This document shows positions 1-13,090 of a DNA stretch of 64,000 nt, one piece after another. The notes below the pieces were generated by a model. It saw nothing but the letters and a program-made list of their open reading frames with translations. It did not search any database and was not told the DNA's origin. The DNA lies in NCBI GenBank assembly GCA_950295325.1, contig OX485805.1, positions 13,366,501-13,430,500 on the forward strand, read 5' to 3'. The position numbers were made by a program, and so were the translations under genes. Each line of letters starts with the position of its first letter. Positions within the stretch are counted from its first letter, which is position 1. Source of the stretch: Polytrichum commune. Lineage: Eukaryota > Streptophyta > Polytrichopsida > Polytrichales > Polytrichaceae.

Positions 1-3000
1 CACTCATGAGAGAGCTCAAACTCCATGTAACCCAAGAATCTGGTTATTGTTCGTTCCTACACCAAAACATTTATAAACCAAGTACGACATGCGGAAGACT
101 AAAAACATCGTTGCAATCAGGTGCAACTAGGAAGGTTGTTACTGCATCCCCAAGTGTTGATCCAAGTTATGTAGCCATGTTTTTAGGGTATTTAGTGTCC
201 AGTTCATTATTTGTGAAGGGCCTAAACTAGATGCCTAGAGGTCTTAAAGTGTCACGCCCGCTAATTGTCAATAGGATTCCATCCGCCAACATAAGTGTCT
301 TCTTTTAAGTGAAAAAAAAAAATCCTACATTATGACATTTAGAGTAGCACATTGAGGTACTTTAGATGATAGTCTTAGCATTTTAGTATGCAAGAGGGAC
401 ATATTCTTGAGCATACTAATGGCACATGTGAGTTGTGTAAACTTTAACCATCTTGAAGACCATTGTGTAAGAAAAGCAATACTCGTGCCAAGATATTAGT
501 AAGTGCACTTGAACGCCAAGTGTCATGAGGTGACACTAATGACAAAGTTGTTGATCATTAGTGTAACCTAGCATACGCCTCAAAATAGGGCAGTGACACT
601 CAATATCATAAACAGTGTAGTGAGTTACTGACTCGTGCACTTGGAGTCAACATTGCTAGAAAATACCAAAGATCGTGATGGAGGCGGGGTATTCAAAGAA
701 AATGAACCAAACCTCAAAACAATTCCATCTTATATTTGTAGCCACTCTGCCCATTGCAAAACAGACAGAACAAATAAAGGAGAGTTGAAATGCAAAGGTA
801 AGGAATCTGCCATCCACCTTGCCAATAGATTTAATAGTATCACCACCTCTTCTCTTCAACCATTAGGCTACAATAACCAGCTATCAAGCAATGAGAGCTT
901 GTTCTATGCAACCATACCGAGCAGAGGTTTTCGATCGCATCGGATGCTCAGACATGACTACCGCATTTGCACCTTGCATTGCGTTGTATTCTGTGTTCAA
1001 CAGACTTCCTGAGTGTTTTGTTTCTAGAAATTTTAGCGGAACAAGAAGAAATAAACTTGGTGACTACAAAGGCAAGCTTGGTGAAGGCTATCATCTTGCA
1101 GTTAATATATACTTCACAAACTTGACAAACTCTTGGTATATATCTTCCCATCCTGTCTCCTCTTCTCTTTCTTGCATGCACACCAAATTTGAAGCCAAGT
1201 CAACGCATACCCAACAAATCTCCTCTTCATTCTTATCTCTTTGTTTTATATTCTTGCACTTCCACTTATTCTGTCACAACTACTACAAATGTGAAGAATA
1301 TGTGCAGTTCAACTCTAGTGTTGACATTTACGTGTGTAATGAGTCATATGTGTTTAGAATATGCCCCAAAAGTGATAGTTGAAACTTTGATGTTAAGCAG
1401 TTGGGAGTTCATCACAAAGGACATAAACTATCTCCAACTTTAGGTCATCAATGGAATTTGAAGGATGGGGTGCACATGAAAATGTTATGATTTACTCCCA
1501 ACAAAGAGCCTTTGAACAAACGAAAGCCAATAGAATTCATCTAGAAAATGAGCGGCATGCTTGTGTGATCCTCTACATGGGAATAATCCAATAATAGTCG
1601 AGCACCTCGGACAAAAAATCTTGGGCCAAAGTTTTAAAACCTCGATGAGCTAGCCACCATGCGATTGGGGTATGTAAATTGTTTATATTTCTAGTATATA
1701 AGTACAAAGAAATCCTTGAAATTCAAAGAGTATCCAAAAGTTAAATTGAACAGTTGATTTGAGCATGAAGGACATATTTACAAGAACATCAAAAAAGTAT
1801 TTCATCTTTACCAAGAATAACACCATTGATGTTCAAGCAAAGTTTGCATCAAAGTGGCAACCATCGATGGGAGTGAACACCCTCACATGAGCTCCCATAC
1901 AACAAAAACACAACCACTCTTTATTTTAACATTGTTTTGCTCCTTCTAATCATCTCCAAATTGCATGGGTGAGGTGTCTATGGGAAGTTAGGGGGTTAAG
2001 GCATGAACTTACATTCTTGTAAGTGCGGCAAGTCATTGCATTGTTCCTAGGTCACAACTTGAGGCACGTTATTGCATCCATTTTGGTGGTTGGCCCTCAA
2101 GTCAGTCATATGGCCTTAGCCAAAGTGAGCCTCATTGCATGGTTGACATGTTGTTTGTACCTTAAGGAAGGCTACTAACGACTGCATTCAGAAATTTTCC
2201 TGCCACTTAAACCACCAAAAAACCCAGGGTATTAAGTCTCCTGGAAATTGAGATAGTGTTTTATGTCAAAGTTTTGTCACAATAACGGTTCAAACATGAC
2301 AACGAGACTAAATTAAACTTGAATTCCCCTTCTCTCCCTTCTTGTCACTCTTCCAATATGATTCATTTGTGATTTTAGGATTGTGTGTAGTTTGTGTAGT
2401 CCTTTGACCATTATGCCCAACCAATTTGATCTTATTCCCTCGTGAGAGCTCTTTGACTCAACAAATATTTTTGTAGTTGCCCTTTCGGGTGCAATTACTC
2501 TATTTGAAATTCCAAGTATCCATTCTTTAACAAACCTTGCTTAATCGTGGCTTGCAATCATTGGAAATAGGGTACAAAGACTATAGCTAAGGGTAAATTT
2601 TGGTGGATCAAGCATGTAAACATCAATTGACACAGTGCAAAAATGTAGTCCTTTTCCATCATATTCTAGATAAAAAGAAAGCCTCTCCTTCAAGTGCAAG
2701 TTACAAATGAAAGGACAGAGGAATTTATGCATGGGAAGTTGGCATCCCCTTAGTTACTAGGAACTTGAGAATCTACATTGATATGTGCAATTAGGTTGCT
2801 TTCACAAATAGGTCGCCACTTTTTCCCATGCAAATTACCTTGAGTCAAAATCAAATCACAAAAACTCATAGCCTTGTTTATTCATCCGTATAACAACCAC
2901 ATTACAAAAAGCAACAGTCCATGTGTGTTTGATACTACGGGAATAAATATTGTAGATAGTGTGGAATTTCGAATAGATTAGCATGGGGCAACCCAATTGC

Positions 3001-4206
3001 ACATATCCGTGTAGAAGTTCAAGTTTCTTTTGAATGTGCATTTGTAAGCTTAGTCAACACATTCATACTCAATTCCTAAGCATGAATCGTGTGATGAACT
3101 ATGGACCCACACTTTTCATCTCTCAAGTTTGTGTAATCCCACATGGAGTGTGGATAGCTCATAGAGAGGAATTATACACTAAAACATGCTCCTTGTGTAT
3201 TGTGCAATATGAATACCTTTTGCCTATGGATTGAATGTCCGTTACCTACCCGGAATGTGAATAGTCATTGGAACATGGTTGGAATTTACCTTTAGTAATT
3301 GGACTTTCGATGCAATTCATGCATGCTTTGGGAGTGGGATTGACAAATCACTGTAATAAATTCTATAAAAGGTTAGTTGTCAATGCTTGAAAAGCATCCT
3401 TAACCCCTCAATACAATTGAGTTTTCAATTTGTGCCAATAAGAAAAAGAAAAAGAAAAAGAAGTGTCCTTAACCTCTCAATGGGGCCATGGGGAAAGACC
3501 ACAAATCAAAGATGACATTATAAAGGATAATATAAAGGCCTAACTTGGAGTTGACATGATTCAAAAAGAGGGCATTGTGAAGGGTGGTTTTTAGACTATA
3601 TCTATACATTGTAACTTCCCTTATATCATGCTTGTGGCAACCAAAGTGTGTGTGGTAGTAAGGAGGGTTTGTAGTGGTATCAAATATGTGTGACAATAGA
3701 GAATCAATGTAGCATGTGACATCATGGAATAACACAAGGTCAAGATTGTAATAATCATAATAATGATATTGCTGACAACGTGATGCGTGCAAGCGTGTGG
3801 TTTGAATTCTTTGGTGGATTGTTTTAATGTCAAAACCCGTGATATATGAGAAGGAAATGTGACAACAAGGGGTGAGATTTAAATCGAGCACATCCATTCC
3901 CTAGAATTTCATGATATAAGAGAGGGAGTGACATTACAAAGGGTGGTATTATGGAGGTTAGGGTGTACTGTAACATTATCCAACTGCTATCAACCGTTTC
4001 ATTTTTTTGTAATATTTAGTGACAATGCTTCACCCGAGTTTATTAGGCTAAATTTGATTTGGCCATCATCCAAAAGGTATAAATTCAACACCTTACATGA
4101 CGTATTCCCGACCCCACCCAACTTGGTCACTTAGCCAAATAATGTTATGATGATTGAAAGTACAATACTTATTTAAAGTTCCAATAGATCAATAGGTACT
4201 TTGTAA
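1..4206. other. AT-rich intergenic DNA, no gene seen
   Basis: No open frame here resembles a known protein family, and I see no splice-linked exons. The only clear structure is a short AAAAAG-type microsatellite at 3,441-3,463. Short open frames on both strands have no convincing protein features. Confidence 0.5.
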
Positions 4207-4692
4207 GGGCCACTTCACACACGAGCCAAGAGCCGTGACCAAGAACTTGTGAGAGCCCAAAAGACATGTCCAAAGGCCGTCCCAAGGCACCTCCAAAATC
4301 ATGTAGTGTGGTCAAGGATCTTCAAGTGTAGTGTGAAGTCATATGTGACCATGCCCTCAAACAAATGCTATTTCAATGAATTTCTATTCATGCGGGTCTT
4401 CACACATGATAAAATGGAATAAATCAACGGTTGTGAGCATGGTCTCCTGGTTTTGTGTTAGGCCTACCTCCAAGAGGTGGTTTTTGAAAATAGTCCAAGT
4501 GACCATGAAACATGATCCATTCAATGCCATGTAGGAATCCATGTAGACTTTACATCCATCTTGCAGTCACATGCTTCATTGGTCCCTCAAGCATAGTGTG
4601 AAGCGAACTGGGACCGGCTCCACCTTTTCCACCAATGAGAGTGCTTGAAGTGCAATGGTCACGGGCTCGCAATATCGTTTGTGACGTGGCCC
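4207..4692 (+). mobile_element. MITE family 1, copy A
   Basis: This non-coding element is about 490 bp. It starts GGGCCACTTCACACACGAG after TAA and ends with a decayed inverse of that terminus (GTGACGTGGCCC). Three other copies lie at 21,243-21,741 (inverted), 23,368-23,855 (same orientation) and 25,059-25,497 (inverted, truncated). They share long blocks, for example CATGTAGACTTTACATCCAT. The GGGCC terminus and TAA flank suggest a Tourist/PIF-Harbinger derivative, but the right-hand target duplication is not clean, so the superfamily is inferred. Confidence 0.75.
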
Positions 4693-4721
4693 CGTAACTA
4701 CAAACCTTGCGATACCACTCA

Positions 4722-5308
4722 GGGCCGGTTCACACTATGGCCAAACTTCGAGAGGAGAAGCGTTTGGACCAATGAAAATGCAGAAATGTCCAAAGTCTGT
4801 TCTCTCGGCCTTCACACTAGGGGCCGAAGTCCAAAGAACGTCGCCTCCAAATGAGCCTAGGTGGCAGCACTTTTAGGAAGTTATGGCGCCAAGAGTTCGG
4901 CCTCTCGAGCAGAGTTTGGGTCGAGCAAAATGCTCAACCCAAACTTCTATCGAGAGGCCGAACTTTTTTTTCATTAAAATATCAATCATTGACAAGATCT
5001 TGACCATTAGATTGGAGGGGTTATTTTGAGCAAGGAATAAAGTGGGATGCTCCTTTGGGTTTGGACTTTGGGCTCAACCTTTGGAAGCTTCACACTATGG
5101 CCATCCAAGTCGAGAGGCCGTGGGAGTTCATGGCCAAAGGTTAGGACTTTGGGCTTAGCCTTTGGAGGCTTCACACTATGCCCAGCCAAAGGCTCCACTT
5201 ACTATATTTTATTGACTATTTTCAGCTCATTTCTTTGGACTCTCAACAAAGTTTGGCCACTCAATCCCACGGCCTCTCGACTTGGATGGCCATAGTGTGA
5301 ACCGGCCC
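4722..5308. mobile_element. MITE family 2 with perfect TIRs and TCA target duplication
   Basis: This 587-bp element has perfect inverted termini of about 22 bp, GGGCCGGTTCACACTATGG at the left and its exact inverse at the right. TCA lies directly outside both ends (4,719-4,721 and 5,309-5,311), which fits a 3-bp target duplication. The GGGCC ends and 3-bp duplication suggest a Tourist/Harbinger-type MITE. The interior repeats the TTTGGGCT and TTCACACTATG motifs and contains a strong hairpin at 4,895-4,963. It lies only 30 bp from family 1 copy A. The perfect ends suggest a fairly recent insertion. Confidence 0.85.
4895..4963. repeat. Hairpin inside MITE 2
   Basis: The arm starting GTTCGGCCTCTCGA is mirrored by TCGAGAGGCCGAAC, with inner arms AGTTTGGGT and AACCCAAACT closing over a loop of about 14 nt. 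The stem is nearly perfect over about 27 bp. Confidence 0.8.
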
Positions 5309-5347
5309 TCAAATTCAGATGTCCAATTAAGAAGAGTGGCCCCGTAC

Positions 5348-5391
5348 CTTATAATATATCATGGTGAGATGGAACCATGATATATTATAAG
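5348..5391. repeat. Perfect 18-bp inverted repeat
   Basis: CTTATAATATATCATGGT at 5,348-5,365 is followed after 8 nt by its exact reverse complement at 5,374-5,391. It sits beside a motif (TCCAATTAAGAAGAGTGGCC) related to ones near 11,290, 56,820, 57,120 and 58,830, so it is probably part of a small transposon remnant. Confidence 0.7.
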
Positions 5392-5654
5392 AGGTCCTAC
5401 ACTACATATATAAGAGATCGAACCATGTGGAAAACATGATTCATTGCCTCACATTCTAATGACAAATGGTGAAGGCTCCATAAAATAATATTCTTCTTCG
5501 TTGTAATGTTGGCTCGGGCCCCAACAACATGCAAAGTATCTAACCTTAGCATGAAACTTATGGTTGGAACTTAATAACCAGTTCCAGGTGAACCAAGTTG
5601 GCCCATATGAATTTTACAAGCCGTTATCAAGGGGTTGTTTACACCATGATTCCA

Positions 5655-6728
5655 TGAATTATGAAGTCGTCCCAAGGTCCTGTAAAAATTTTGATTGGCT
5701 ATTGAACTCGTCCCATCACCACTTCAGTTTATACTAAGGAAAAAATGTTAGAGTGATCGTGGAGTTCGAGGTTCCCAAAAGACGTAGTTTAAGGCCTACA
5801 TTATCCACTGGCATGGTCCAACGGGTTTTGTGGTGGGAGAGGCAAAAAATGTGCTTTGGTAAAAAAAGGCAAGGGCACGTGGTAGAGAAATGTTGTAATA
5901 ATGATTCTTCAATGATTTTTTTTTTAGGGGAGGGGAAAGAAGATGAAGAAAAGAAAAGACAAACAAATGGTCCAACTTTAATTTATTTTTTTCAAAACTG
6001 CTCTTTTTGGGCACATATAAAAAAACAATCAACACATTCACTTTTTGGGTGCATGGTCATTACTCTTGGTCCACATTCGGTTTACACCTAGTGAGGGACC
6101 CAAAGGCTTTGTAAATTGATTTTTTAAGAAATCGGGCCATGGATGTTGGACCATGAACTGGGACCATGAAAAAAGGCCATCTTCCATGTCAGAGGCCATT
6201 TTTCCATGGTCACACTTCATGGTAACACTTCTATGGTCCGATTTCTTCAAAAAAAATGCTTTCTTAAAGCCAAACTAGGTGTAAACCAAACGTGGACCAA
6301 GAGAAGTGACCATGCACCAGAAAATGGATGTGCTAATTTTTTTTTAATATATGTCCAAAAAGGGCAATTCTGGGATTTTTTTTTCATTCATTTTTTGCCT
6401 TATCCCCTTCTTCTTCCCTTCTTTCCTCAAAACTATGGAAAACGTTTGGCAATTTATATTTTGAAATTTAAAAAAGAGAGATTAAAACGACATTCTCTAT
6501 CATGGTCCCTTAACATTTACAACAAGAGAACCTCTTTTGCCTCTCCCACTGCAAAAACCCGTTGGACCGTGACATTGAATACTGTAAGCATGAAAATACG
6601 CCTTTTGGGGACCTCAAGATCCATGGTCACTGTTTCTAAATTTTTCTTAATGCAAACCGAAGTGATCCTGGGACAAGTTCATCAACCAATCACATCTTTT
6701 AGCGGAGCAAGGAACGACTTCATGGTCT
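5655..6728. mobile_element. Foldback (long inverted repeat) element
   Basis: The two halves of this 1.07 kb block are imperfect reverse complements over almost their whole length, with the centre near 6,187 and a loop of only about 15 nt. Matching landmarks are ATGAAGTCGT (5,661) with ACGACTTCAT (6,714), GGTCCAACGGGTTTT (5,815) with AAAACCCGTTGGACC (6,556), and GGTTTACACCTAGT (6,079) with ACTAGGTGTAAACC (6,275). The frames of 112 and 230 codons lying in it follow from the repeat and show no protein family features. A transcript across it would fold into a stem of about 500 bp. Confidence 0.85.
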
Positions 6729-9044
6729 TCGGTGATGCGAATTCAAATGTAGAGCTTACTCATCATATTGACATGAATATACATACAAATCATTCACTTA
6801 AAAAGCGTGAGAAAGATGCGGACTTCCAAGTCTTGAGGGGAAGGACAATAAAGTTTGTGGCCCCTTTATATTCGTTAGAGCTATTGGAACTCACGTAATA
6901 AGTGCTCGGAAGGACATCGATAGTAGGCTCATGAGTCTTGACTCTTCATACAATATGGCTGGGACCAATGATTCTTGGACCGCTGATCTATCGGTACTTT
7001 GTGGTTCTAAAGAGAGAATATATAAGGTATAGTATATTGTGCCATTTCCCATGTTTTCCCAACAAAAAAAGCTTCGTGGTGTTCACTTGAACTCATGCGA
7101 CATGGATGAGAGGGCTCTAGTGGGGCCATTTCCAAAGCCACTTGAGAATATACAATTTTAAGGTGTAGAATTGTTCATTGCAATAGGTGAGTTTCCATAG
7201 ACATCACTGAGCTATAGTTGTCATTGACTGTAACATATTTTCATTGTGGCAACATGTATGTGGACTTCTTGACAAAGTACATGTTCTGTCAGCACTTTTG
7301 ATTAGAGAGCTCGAGCTTTGTGGTGTCTAGGTAACTTTTCTTTCATCATGGATGGAGCGGCTCTCTGAGTAAACAAGCAAACTACCTTCAGGTTGTGGAT
7401 TTATTCATCCCGATTTGGACCCTATGAGGCTAATTATACGTATATTATATGCCATTTTGAGAGTTGATTTGTCTCAAAATAAAAACAAAATTAGGATATA
7501 AAATGGCTTGATGTGTTTTCACCCTCAAAGTGGATGAGTTCATCTAGAAACCACAAAGCTCTAGTTTGATGGGAGCTATGTTTGCAATAAGTTTTCTTAA
7601 AAACCAACTTCTTCTCAAGCCATGTGTAAGGAATGTGGGTATAGGTTATGTTTTCAAGCATTCGAAGAAAAGAAAAAAGAATAGTAACATAGGTGTTATG
7701 TACCAATGTGAATTTGAGTATGTTGACCTTGAACTGATCATGGTTATCCATGATGCAGTTTAAGGTGTTTTGCCTTCCTTTCGGAAGGTGGGCTCTTTGT
7801 ATGTTTGTAATTGGGGGGGGGGGGGGGAAGGGGGTAGTCCTAAGTGTTTCAAGCATTCACTTTACATGGACAAGGTTTTTATTATGTTCGGCAATGACTA
7901 GTGAATTAGGCAATGGCACTTTGAGCACAAACTTTGGAGTTTATAGATCCATGCTTAATTGTTTCAAGGAACACTTTGTGACTCAATATTCCATCATTTT
8001 CTTTGGGTTGTAACTTGGTTACTTGTCAAAACATTGTGTAACATTGTGAGATCTTTCTTACTAGGGTCACATGAATTGAAACATTTATGGTTCGCAAAAG
8101 TTTAAAGTGTCATAAGTTCATCCATTTTGCCTTGTGGAGGTCACATAGAATATCTCAAGGGAGAGGTCCTAATAGGACCACTGATAAACCCTAGCTCCAT
8201 TGTAAGCAAATTTTTTTTACCAAATGTGTTTCTGGTGTATAGTCACCAAATAAGGCCAAAATTGGTAATAACACTGAATGTTTTCCGTCATCTATGAGGA
8301 ATTTCTAAGGAAACTATCAAGAGTAAATCCATTTTCAGGACGTTATTTAGCAAGGAAACTCTGTTATGTGGGGTCTAAAGAACGTAGCCTAACATCCCGA
8401 ATCCTTTAAGCGGGATGCAAATCTCGACTTCACTTGAGGTAGAAAAAATGGAAAATGGTGACTGATCACTACTACTGCACTAGACTAGGAGCACAATGAT
8501 TGTTGTTTGAATCCAAAATGGTTAATTGTAAATGTAGTGGCTTGAAAATGATGCATCGATAGGCCAGATGTAGTCATTGGTCAGATAGGTCATGTTTCAC
8601 ACTACTTGGGACCACTGTTGGGTGCCATGGAGTTAATCATTTTTTGTGCATTCATATGCATAATAGGATATTTTGATGCTCATACTGGGGAGACTATATT
8701 GTACAAGTAGGGGGTTTGTCATACTTGCCTCTTTGGGAAATTGCAACTAATTCTTCATTAGTTCCTCATAATTAGTTGCATTCCTCATGAATTCCTCTAC
8801 CCCATCTTTGAAAAGCATTGCACAAATTCCAAGCCACTCTTTTTGGTCAAATCGACTTATTTTCATCATTTTCCATGTTTCTACCTTAGTATGAATTGGT
8901 GGACATTAAACCTCCCCCCCCCCCCTACATGCTTTTGGGGGAAGGAGGCTCCTAAGAGAATAATGTCAGGGTCGGCAACATGCAACCCTCGCACAACGAC
9001 TTAATGATTTTTTTGAACGTGACCACAAAATGTTGCTTGCCCCA
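6729..9044. other. Intergenic, no gene seen
   Basis: No coding region is recognised. There is a run of 15 G at 7,813-7,827 and a run of 12 C ending at 8,925. Other runs of this kind lie at 9,253, 19,768, 20,000 and 21,100. Confidence 0.45.
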
Positions 9045-9620
9045 TAGTAACACTAATTTATGAGCAGGCTCACATGAGCCTACTCATGTGAGCGGACCCT
9101 CCAAGCCTATTTTTGTGGAACTATAGGTATGTACATAGGCCTCTCTTCATTTTGGGGCAACCCGAAAATACTTCAAGATTGCCCGAGGAAAATTTATAGT
9201 ATGGCCGAGAAAATGTATTATTTTGGGAGTTTCCCTCTACAAGATTATATTTGGGGGGGGGGGCTGCCCAACAATTCTTTAGGATTGTTCCAATAATTAT
9301 CTAATACTCCACAATAATCATATTGAGGAGCTTCATTTCAAACTTGCTCAAGAGTGTAGTGTCAGTTAAACAAGTTGGTCTGAAAGCTAGCAAAATCTGC
9401 CTACCAATACCTAGGCGAATCCTTGTGTTTACAAAGTACGCATTGGCCATGGTAGAACATAAAGAAGAACTTGTGAACTTGGCGCATGTGCATGTGTGTG
9501 TGTACATGTGCATGTGCACGTGTGTGTTTTAATTTGAGCTAATTTGTTTAGGTATTATATTAATCAAATACATAAACTTCATTTGATCAATGAATATGAA
9601 CCGCTAGTTAGGTAATTTTG
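9045..9620 (+). repeat. Dispersed repeat, inverted partner at 48.5-49.0 kb
   Basis: This block is clearly related to the reverse complement of about 48,490-48,990. Shared landmarks are GCGGACCCTCCAAGCCTAT, a GGGGCAACCC block, a CACGTGTGTGTTTTAATTTG-like stretch and GGTATTATAT. It also contains a TG-rich stretch at 9,486-9,528. There is no coding capacity, and the transposon class is unknown. Confidence 0.65.
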
Positions 9621-10189
9621 GACTTTGAATGAGTTTTAAAATAAGCAAGTATACATTGGTTGGGCCAAGAGCATATGATGTACATATGCTTGTATCGGGC
9701 TTGACGTAGACACCAAGTTAATAGGCACACCTTTCACACCTATTAATGTGGGGTGAAAGTTAGCATGGATAGAAAATACCATGGCCCGTAATATTTATGT
9801 GTGGGTTGAAAAATAAGATGGCTCACCTACGGATATGGGAATAAAATGACAACTTACCTACAACAACAAAAAAATTATATTAGTATTAGTACTAGTACTA
9901 TTAAAATATTAATATTGTAATGAAAATGTTAAAATATTAAATATTGATATGTTTGGTATATAATTGACAGTCGTTTGATATTGTGTTTGCCCAACACACA
10001 ATGATTCATGTTCATGTAAAAAAACATTGGTTCCATTTTCTTAGTTTTAAACAAAAATTTCTAAGTTCAGAATGACATGGGTAAAAGAAAGTTCATTCAC
10101 CAAACTTACCGTAATTATGACAAAATTATAGTGAACTACAATAGTGAGTGTAATAGGTGTAGTCTTGTTTTCAAACTCGTGAAATATGT
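9621..10189. other. Intergenic, no gene seen
   Basis: This is AT-rich DNA with a degenerate TATTAGTAC/AATATT low-complexity patch near 9,878-9,950. No coding or repeat structure beyond that is visible. Confidence 0.4.
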
Positions 10190-10570
10190 CATCTTCATAT
10201 TTTAAATTTAAATTTGTGGAGCAAGCTAATGTAACATTATTCAACTGCATGGTTGTGTTTCATTCTATAATTAGCATTTGATATGGGCCTCCACTATCTT
10301 ACCTTCATGGAGAAAAACTTTTTTAAAAAATAAGAAAAAATTGACACCTATTCAAATAACGAATAGTGTTGGTTAGAATAGTAATAATATTGTGAATAAT
10401 GCCAATATTCTCAATGATAGTGCAATTATTAATAGTCATATCAAGAAAAACATTGTGATGAACAATGTTTCCTGCAAATATTCCTAGGACGAACAATAAT
10501 TCTCAGGCATAGTGTCAGGAGCATAACTCCACCCAAAATTCCAAGTTCAACGTGAATGTGTGACTGTTGA
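10190..10570 (+). repeat. Dispersed repeat, inverted partner at 20.7-21.0 kb
   Basis: This block matches the reverse complement of about 20,690-21,000. Shared landmarks include ATGGGCCTCCACTATCTTAC, AATAAGAAAAAATTG, GAATAGTGTTGG and GCATAACTCCACCCAAA. No protein is encoded, and the class is not determined. Confidence 0.65.
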
Positions 10571-12215
10571 ATGAATCTCCCCAGTTTGTTCGAAAAAACC
10601 CACAAAATAAAATGAACATATTCCAGCGTCATGGAACTGATCCACATGGCTTAATAGTATATAATGGAACCACAAATTTGAGGCGGATATTTTATGCATG
10701 AAATATGCACGAGTCTAGAGTACACAAGTCCTCCACACATCTCGATTGTGAATTATTGTACTCCCTTTCCCCTTCTCCCCACTTTTAGTTGGCGGGTAGC
10801 CCCATGCGGATGGTGTTTCCCTTGTGCTTTTTGGCCCTCAATTATACAACGCCTTCGAGGCTTACATTCTACTCTTTAGGCTTTCGGACACTATTTGACC
10901 TCTACACGTTTCACATGCTCCGTGGACCGTTTAACATATGCCACCTTATTGTGGGCACTTCCAACTCCATAGATGATATATTGGCCGTTGGATGGGGCTG
11001 AATATTGTCTCATCCAATTAGAAATCGTGTTTCATCTGGACACTCATTTCAAGTTTTGGATTTTGAAGTTGAATTATAAAAGTTGCATCACGCTAAAGTC
11101 GAACTGGAAGCCTCTTCATCTCTTTCAATGATCATGCAATAATTATATGAGCAATTATATAGAGAACAATGTTTAGATTATGAGCACATACTAAGTCCAA
11201 TTCTACCTTTAACCATATATTAACATGTGTCTTTTGAACGTGCATTCTCAACTGCAAAGCTTGTCGTGTACCACTCAAATATAGGTATTTAATTTAGAAG
11301 AGTGACCATATGAGGTCCACATACCTTCACACTTTTCTCTATTAGAAACTAATACAAATACAACGATTCAACAACCATTTGGCACAAGATTTGGGAAGTT
11401 GATGAAAACTTTACTCTAGACTTTTGGGAAAAGACAAAAAGAAAAAATCAACTTTGTACTCTACGTATTTTTGAGTGTGGCATGAAAGTAGCCCAAAAGG
11501 TCCATGATTGGAAGACTAATGGTAAAACTTTGGCATCCATTTGAGTGACAAGGATTGAGTCCAAACACTTCAAATTTTAGGGATGACTCTCATTACATAT
11601 GGTAAACACAAATCTACCATTGGGATTTCACAAAACATGTCTATCCTTTTTTGCATAAAACCTTCCAACCTCATTGCAAGGTCCATAGAAAGATCACACG
11701 AGACTAAATGAGATTCAGCTCAATTGGTAGTTTGTTTTTATGCTTTTTCCAATAAGCCAAAACAACGGATGAATTTCATCAAATTGTCATCCGCATTCTT
11801 CATAGAAGTAGAGTGATTGTTTATGCAAATGTCGCCCCACCGACGACTACCTCGGAGACTTTTATTGAATTTTTGATGGGACACCATCTGAAAGGTCAAG
11901 ATGTTCAAAGGTCAAAGTTAACTTGCAATGATTTTCTATTTTACACAATCATCTTGCATCGTTGGAAGATATATAGAAATCTACCACTATGGTAGATTTG
12001 CATGATGCGTTCAAAATGGGCTTAGGAATTTTAAGGTTAACTTACACCAAATGCATTGATCACTTATTAGGCCTCAACAAAAAAGGAATAATCTATATAT
12101 ACAATGGAAGACGTGTGGTGGTGGTGAGGTAGTTGCACTACCATTCCTCCATCATTGTGGTGTCATGTGGCATGACCCAACAAGCGGCCACTAAAAGAGC
12201 TAAGGTGGAAATGCT
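10571..12215. other. Intergenic with a shared short motif near 11.3 kb
   Basis: No gene is recognised. Around 11,281-11,325 there is a motif (AAGAGTGACCATATGAGG) related to the ends of the element at 56,822-57,128 and to sequence near 58,830, so a decayed transposon end is likely. Confidence 0.4.
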
Positions 12216-12440
12216 ACCACATTAATTATCTCAATTATTGCGTGTTATTATTTGGAGTCACACAATGCAATAATGTCTTACTCAAAAGTTCAATTTCTAC
12301 TAACCAAAGCTCCATAAGTTATTCGGACATTATAGAACATAAATGACATTGCTTGGTATAACATTACATTCCCATTGTATGCGTATAGCATTGTGTACCT
12401 CTAGATAATAACACGCACTAATTGGGATAATCAGTGTAGC
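12216..12440. mobile_element. MITE family 3, copy at 12.2 kb
   Basis: This element is about 225 bp, with imperfect inverted termini of about 45 bp. The left end has ATTAATTATCTCAATTATTG and the right end CACTAATTGGGATAATCAGT. The inner core ACATAAATGACATTGCTTGG recurs at about 13,065, 20,340 (weaker) and 54,900. It is non-coding. Confidence 0.7.
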
Positions 12441-12954
12441 TTGGACATGTGATGTCCTGGTCCGTTGCACTCGTGCATATGAATCGATATGTTGGGCAAC
12501 CTTAAACCCTCCCCAACGCCCAAGCCCGTGAAACCATATGCCCTCATGCATGTATGTCTTCCCCCCTCCCACAAAATGACATGTTAGGATACTTCTACAC
12601 TAGTAAGTGTGCAATCAGGTTGCCCCACACTAATGAATTGACATTCCGCACCAGATTGAATGTTTACTACCATAGTACAGAAAACACAACACGTACCTTT
12701 TTATCGTGGTTGTTGTACAGATGAATAAGCAAAGTTACAAATTTTTATTACGTGGTTACGGATGCAATGTAATTTGCATGGGTAAAAAAGACAACTTATT
12801 CACACATGCAACCTGGTAGCACATACCGGTGTAGAATGTCACACGTACATAACATTATTCATCCTTTAAGCCAAGTTCCATCTAATTAATTAAAACTTAC
12901 ATGCCCTTTTTTTCAAAATGAAAATCTAACGACTGCAAGCTACATCGATTGTCG

Positions 12955-13090
12955 TATTTAGTGCGTGTTCTCATTCAGAGATACGCTTTGCTATAACGTC
13001 TTACTCAGGAGCTCAATCTTCACCAACAAAAGTTCAATAAATGGCTCAATCATTGTAGAACATAAATGACTTTGCTTGGTAAAAGGTTAC
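12955..13090. mobile_element. MITE family 3, partial copy
   Basis: This copy contains the family core (TCTTACTCAGGAGCTCAAT and ACATAAATGACTTTGCTTGG) but lacks a recognisable right terminus, so it is a truncated copy. Confidence 0.6.

Noticed and set aside
6206-6898. A 230-codon plus-strand frame
   Set aside because: Most of it lies in one arm of the foldback palindrome, the sequence matches no family, and no splice signals or codon bias support it.
11711-11740. A tRNA A-box-like phrase (TTCAGCTCAATTGGTAG), with a similar one near 62,598
   Set aside because: No matching B-box or cloverleaf could be drawn, so neither a tRNA nor a SINE is supported.
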